Assembly: GCA_036732565.1 (NCBI GenBank)
Contig: DAINCF010000112.1
Location: 1-16,184, forward strand
Reading direction: 5' to 3'
DNA: 16,184 nt
From: JAIVJN01 sp036732565
GTDB taxonomy: Bacteria; Acidobacteriota; Vicinamibacteria; Vicinamibacterales; UBA2999
This document shows positions 13,672-16,184 of the stretch, in pieces. Position 1 is the first letter of the stretch; each line of letters opens with the position of its first letter. The notes below the pieces were generated by a model. It did not search any database and was not told where the DNA came from. It saw only the letters and a program-made list of their open reading frames with translations. A program made the translations under genes and the position numbers.

Positions 13672-15432
13672 ATGTCCACTGCTTCGTTCGCGTCGCGGCC
13701 AGGGCGCGCCGGCATCCGCGTGTTGACGCTGCTCCTTCTCGTGCTTGGCGCGTATTCCACCGTCGTCTCGACGCAGCGTCCGCGCTTCTACGAGGACGAT
13801 CCGATCGCGCGCGACCCCGAGTCGCAGGACGCGTCGCACGCCCGGCGCTACGAGATCCAGTCTCTCTACGAGATGTTGGACAACCTCTTTGTCACGGCAG
13901 GCTACAAGCCGACGGGCACGCGCGCGAGGAACCTCAACACGGTCGACGAGGTCCCCGACTCCAGTTGGTTCACGAACCGGATCGGCACGCGAGCGATCAC
14001 GCCCGACGAGATCGCGCGCGGTCCCATCGTGGGCGCAGCGCCAGACCCGTCGCGCTGGGTGCTGCTGCGAGACAAGATGTCGGGTGTGCATCCGGGGTTC
14101 ACCGCGAAGGATGCCAACGGCGAGACCTGGTTTCTTGAATTCGATCCGGCCAGCAATCCTGAAGGGGCGACGGCAGCTGTCGAGGTCGCCACCAAGATCT
14201 TCTGGGCACTCGGCTACAACCAGGTGGAAACGTTCCTCACGTCGTTCGATCCCAAACGCGTGGAGATCGATCCGGAGGCCACGATTCATCGCCCGTCAGG
14301 CGCCCGGACCAGGTTTACCCGCGACGACATGCACGCGATTCTGGAACACGCCGCGCGGAACCCGGACGGCACGTATCGCATCGTCGCCGGCCGGCTGATT
14401 CCCGGCAAGATCCTCGGAGACTTTCTCTATGCCGGTACCCGGCCCGACGATCCCAACGACGTCGTGGCGCACGAGCACCGCCGCGAGCTGCGCGCGCTTC
14501 GCGTTTTCGGTGCGTGGACGAACCTCACAGACCTCAAGGCGGCCAATACCCTGGACGCGCTGGTGACGGAAGACGGTCGCTCGACCATCAAGCACTACCT
14601 GCAGGACGTGGGCTCGACGTTCGGCATGTGCAACGATGTCCACGAGTGGGACCTCAGCTGGGAGTACTTCTATCAGGCCAACACGACGAGGCGCCGATTC
14701 TTCTCGCTCGGGTTTGCGCTGAGTCCGTGGCAGAGAGCCCACTACGTGGAGTATCCCTCCATCGGCAAGTTCGAGGGCGATCGTTTCGATCCCCGAGCGT
14801 GGCGACCGCAGACGCCCACGACCGCTTACATGGAGATGCGCGACGATGACGCGTTCTGGGCGGCACGACGTGTCGTCGCCTTCTCCGATGAGCTGATCAG
14901 GGCCGCGGTCCACTCCGGTCAATTCAGCGATCCCGCGGCCGAGCGCTACCTCGGTGACGTGCTAATCAAGCGACGCGACAAGATCGCCAGCATCTACCTG
15001 ACCGCCGTGAACCCGATTGTCGATCCGCGTCTCGACGAATCCCGTCGTTTGACGGTCGAGAACGCCGCGATGGCGGCCGGCGTGGCCCAGGGCACGGCGA
15101 CGTACCGCGCCGCCTGGTCGGCCTTCGACAACGCGACCGGCGACACGACACCGTTGGCGGAGACGCAGAGCTCGACGACCACCCTCGAAGGCCCTCGCGA
15201 CTTGCCGACCACGCCAGGCAGCTTCATCGCGGTGGACCTCTCTGTCGAGAGCGACGCCTACCCGTCGTGGCGGCAGCCGGTCCGCGTGTATTTCCGTCGT
15301 GGCGGCGGGAATTGGACGCTCGTGGGACTCGAACGCGTACCGATCACGGCTCCCCGTGCGTCACCTTCATCACCCACAGATCGGCGATCTCCTCGTTCCA
15401 GGCAAAGTAGAGATACCGCCCGTCGGTGGTGA
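13672..15432 (+). CDS. Secreted 586-residue protein, possible atypical kinase fold (CotH/HipA-like)
   Basis: I do not recognise a named family. GAGG overlapping the upstream stop (TGAGG at 13658-13662) serves the ATG at 13672, so translation is coupled to the Omp85 gene. A basic start and a hydrophobic stretch (16-32) suggest a signal peptide or anchor. Residues 140-182 (GFTAKDANGETWFLEFDP, then AAVEVATKIFWALGYN) look like the N-lobe of a protein-kinase-like fold. DLKAAN (287-292) and YLQDVGSTFG (309-318) resemble the catalytic Asp/Asn loop and the metal-binding D-x-G of CotH/HipA-type kinases. The expected ATP Lys is Glu (E156). This is a hypothesis. The last 29 residues (from about 558) are translated from sequence antisense to the next gene; the conserved part probably ends near LVGLER (550-555). 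Confidence 0.75.
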   Translation: MSTASFASRPGRAGIRVLTLLLLVLGAYSTVVSTQRPRFYEDDPIARDPESQDASHARRYEIQSLYEMLDNLFVTAGYKPTGTRARNLNTVDEVPDSSWFTNRIGTRAITPDEIARGPIVGAAPDPSRWVLLRDKMSGVHPGFTAKDANGETWFLEFDPASNPEGATAAVEVATKIFWALGYNQVETFLTSFDPKRVEIDPEATIHRPSGARTRFTRDDMHAILEHAARNPDGTYRIVAGRLIPGKILGDFLYAGTRPDDPNDVVAHEHRRELRALRVFGAWTNLTDLKAANTLDALVTEDGRSTIKHYLQDVGSTFGMCNDVHEWDLSWEYFYQANTTRRRFFSLGFALSPWQRAHYVEYPSIGKFEGDRFDPRAWRPQTPTTAYMEMRDDDAFWAARRVVAFSDELIRAAVHSGQFSDPAAERYLGDVLIKRRDKIASIYLTAVNPIVDPRLDESRRLTVENAAMAAGVAQGTATYRAAWSAFDNATGDTTPLAETQSSTTTLEGPRDLPTTPGSFIAVDLSVESDAYPSWRQPVRVYFRRGGGNWTLVGLERVPITAPRASPSSPTDRRSPRSRQSRDTARRW

Positions 15433-16184
15433 GCGCAAACTGACCCAACTGTCCACGCCGGCCGCTGAGGTCGGTGACCCAGCGCTCGCGGCCATCGCCG
15501 GGATCAATCGCGAGGAAGTTCGAGCTTCGCATGGCGTAGATGACCGATCCATCCGGCGACCAGCGATGCGCCTGAATGGCCGCGGTCGTGACTTGTCGTC
15601 TCTCAGTGCCGCTCGTGGATGCCATCCACAACTGACTGCGCCAGTACGACAGCCAGCGACCGTCAGGCGACCACTCCGGCGCTTCACCCTGCTCGACGAC
15701 GAGACGCGCGTCTCCACCCTCCGTCGAGGCGACGTAGGCGCCGACCTTCTCGCCCCGAGTCGACACCATGGCGACGCTGCGGCCGTCCGGCGACCAACTC
15801 GGCCACAAGTCCTGCGCCGGATGATTGGTGATCTGTCGCGCAGGCCCGCCTTCGATGGGCATGGTCCACACGTCGCGGTTGCCGCTCCGGAAACTGTAAA
15901 AGACGACACTTCGACCGTCGGGCGACCATCGCGGTCCCCAGTCGGCCGCCGGCTCCGTGGTCACGCGCTCGAGCTCCCGGCTGGCCAGCGACATGAGCCA
16001 CACGTCGTGATTGCCTCCGCGGTCGGAGCCGATCAGCAGCCGTTGCCCGTCGGGTGAGACGTCGATCGCTTCGATGAACGCGTGTTCGGAGGTCAGGACC
16101 TGCGCATCGGCCCACGTCGCGCGTCGATCGGTGAAGATGGGCACGCGCCACAGGTTCGCGATCAGCCGACCGGTGGTGTACGCC
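15344..16184 (-). CDS. PD40 (TolB-like) beta-propeller protein, C-terminal part
   Basis: The frame is open from the stop at 15344 to the window edge, with no obvious start; GTG at 16144 is only an internal codon, since the upstream residues (about 13, LIANLWRV) fit the repeat pattern. Six PD40/WD40-like repeats are visible, each with a SPDG or TDG turn: SPDGQRLLIGS, WSPDGRSVVFYSF, WSPDGRSVAMVS, WSPDGRWLSYW, WSPDGSVIYAM and TTDGRYLYFAW. In Acidobacteriota such propellers often form the C-terminal part of Ser/Thr kinases or CadC-type regulators; the N-terminal domain is outside the window, so the function cannot be stated. Its 3' end overlaps the preceding plus-strand gene by 89 bases. Confidence 0.85.
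   Translation of the reverse strand, partial: AYTTGRLIANLWRVPIFTDRRATWADAQVLTSEHAFIEAIDVSPDGQRLLIGSDRGGNHDVWLMSLASRELERVTTEPAADWGPRWSPDGRSVVFYSFRSGNRDVWTMPIEGGPARQITNHPAQDLWPSWSPDGRSVAMVSTRGEKVGAYVASTEGGDARLVVEQGEAPEWSPDGRWLSYWRSQLWMASTSGTERRQVTTAAIQAHRWSPDGSVIYAMRSSNFLAIDPGDGRERWVTDLSGRRGQLGQFALTTDGRYLYFAWNEEIADLWVMKVTHGEP

Noticed and set aside
15299..16057. 252-residue plus-strand open frame
   Set aside because: It is antisense to the PD40 propeller gene, whose repeats are clearly coding on the minus strand.
1..16184. CRISPR array, prophage, transposase or tRNA
   Set aside because: No regularly spaced direct repeats, integrase, transposase or cloverleaf was found on either strand.

Overview
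This 16.2 kb window is GC-rich bacterial DNA. It probably comes from an Acidobacteriota genome, most likely the Vicinamibacteria (subdivision 6) group. That placement is inference from gene content, not a marker-gene result. The pointers are an orphan, duplicated MacB/FtsX-type permease of the acidobacterial ADOP class, a giant propeller / Y_Y_Y / histidine kinase, a PD40 (TolB-like) propeller protein, a DGPF (YCII) protein and a DUF6958-like protein. I see no tRNA, rRNA, CRISPR array, transposase or phage gene.

Left part (1-5300): the 3' end of a DinB-family gene; a D-hexose-6-phosphate mutarotase gene whose stop codon lies inside a compact double-hairpin repeat; a convergent ADOP permease; then, divergent from it, a secreted L,D-transpeptidase with a LysM-like N-terminus; and a convergent lipoprotein with a four-cysteine lectin-like domain.

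Middle part (5300-10600): a secreted protein with a very Trp/Tyr-rich C-terminal half and a small NTF2-like lipoprotein lie on the plus strand. They face a minus-strand two-component operon: a sensor kinase with 14 propeller repeats, then its NarL/LuxR-type response regulator. An 18-bp dyad in front of the Trp-rich gene is a candidate regulator site.

Right part (10600-16184): a decayed EF-G paralogue made only of domains III-V, with an internal deletion and a frameshift; a DUF6958-like gene and a DGPF/YCII gene transcribed divergently around a perfect 16-bp-arm palindrome; and a two-gene operon of a POTRA-less Omp85-type outer-membrane barrel and a secreted 586-residue protein of unknown function. 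I tentatively read the second protein as CotH/HipA-like (atypical kinase fold). Its 3' end overlaps, tail to tail, a PD40-propeller gene that runs out of the window.

The best candidates for something undescribed are the barrel plus kinase-like secreted protein pair, the Trp/Tyr-rich secreted protein beside the two-component system, and the two structured repeats at 1138-1190 and 11831-11866.
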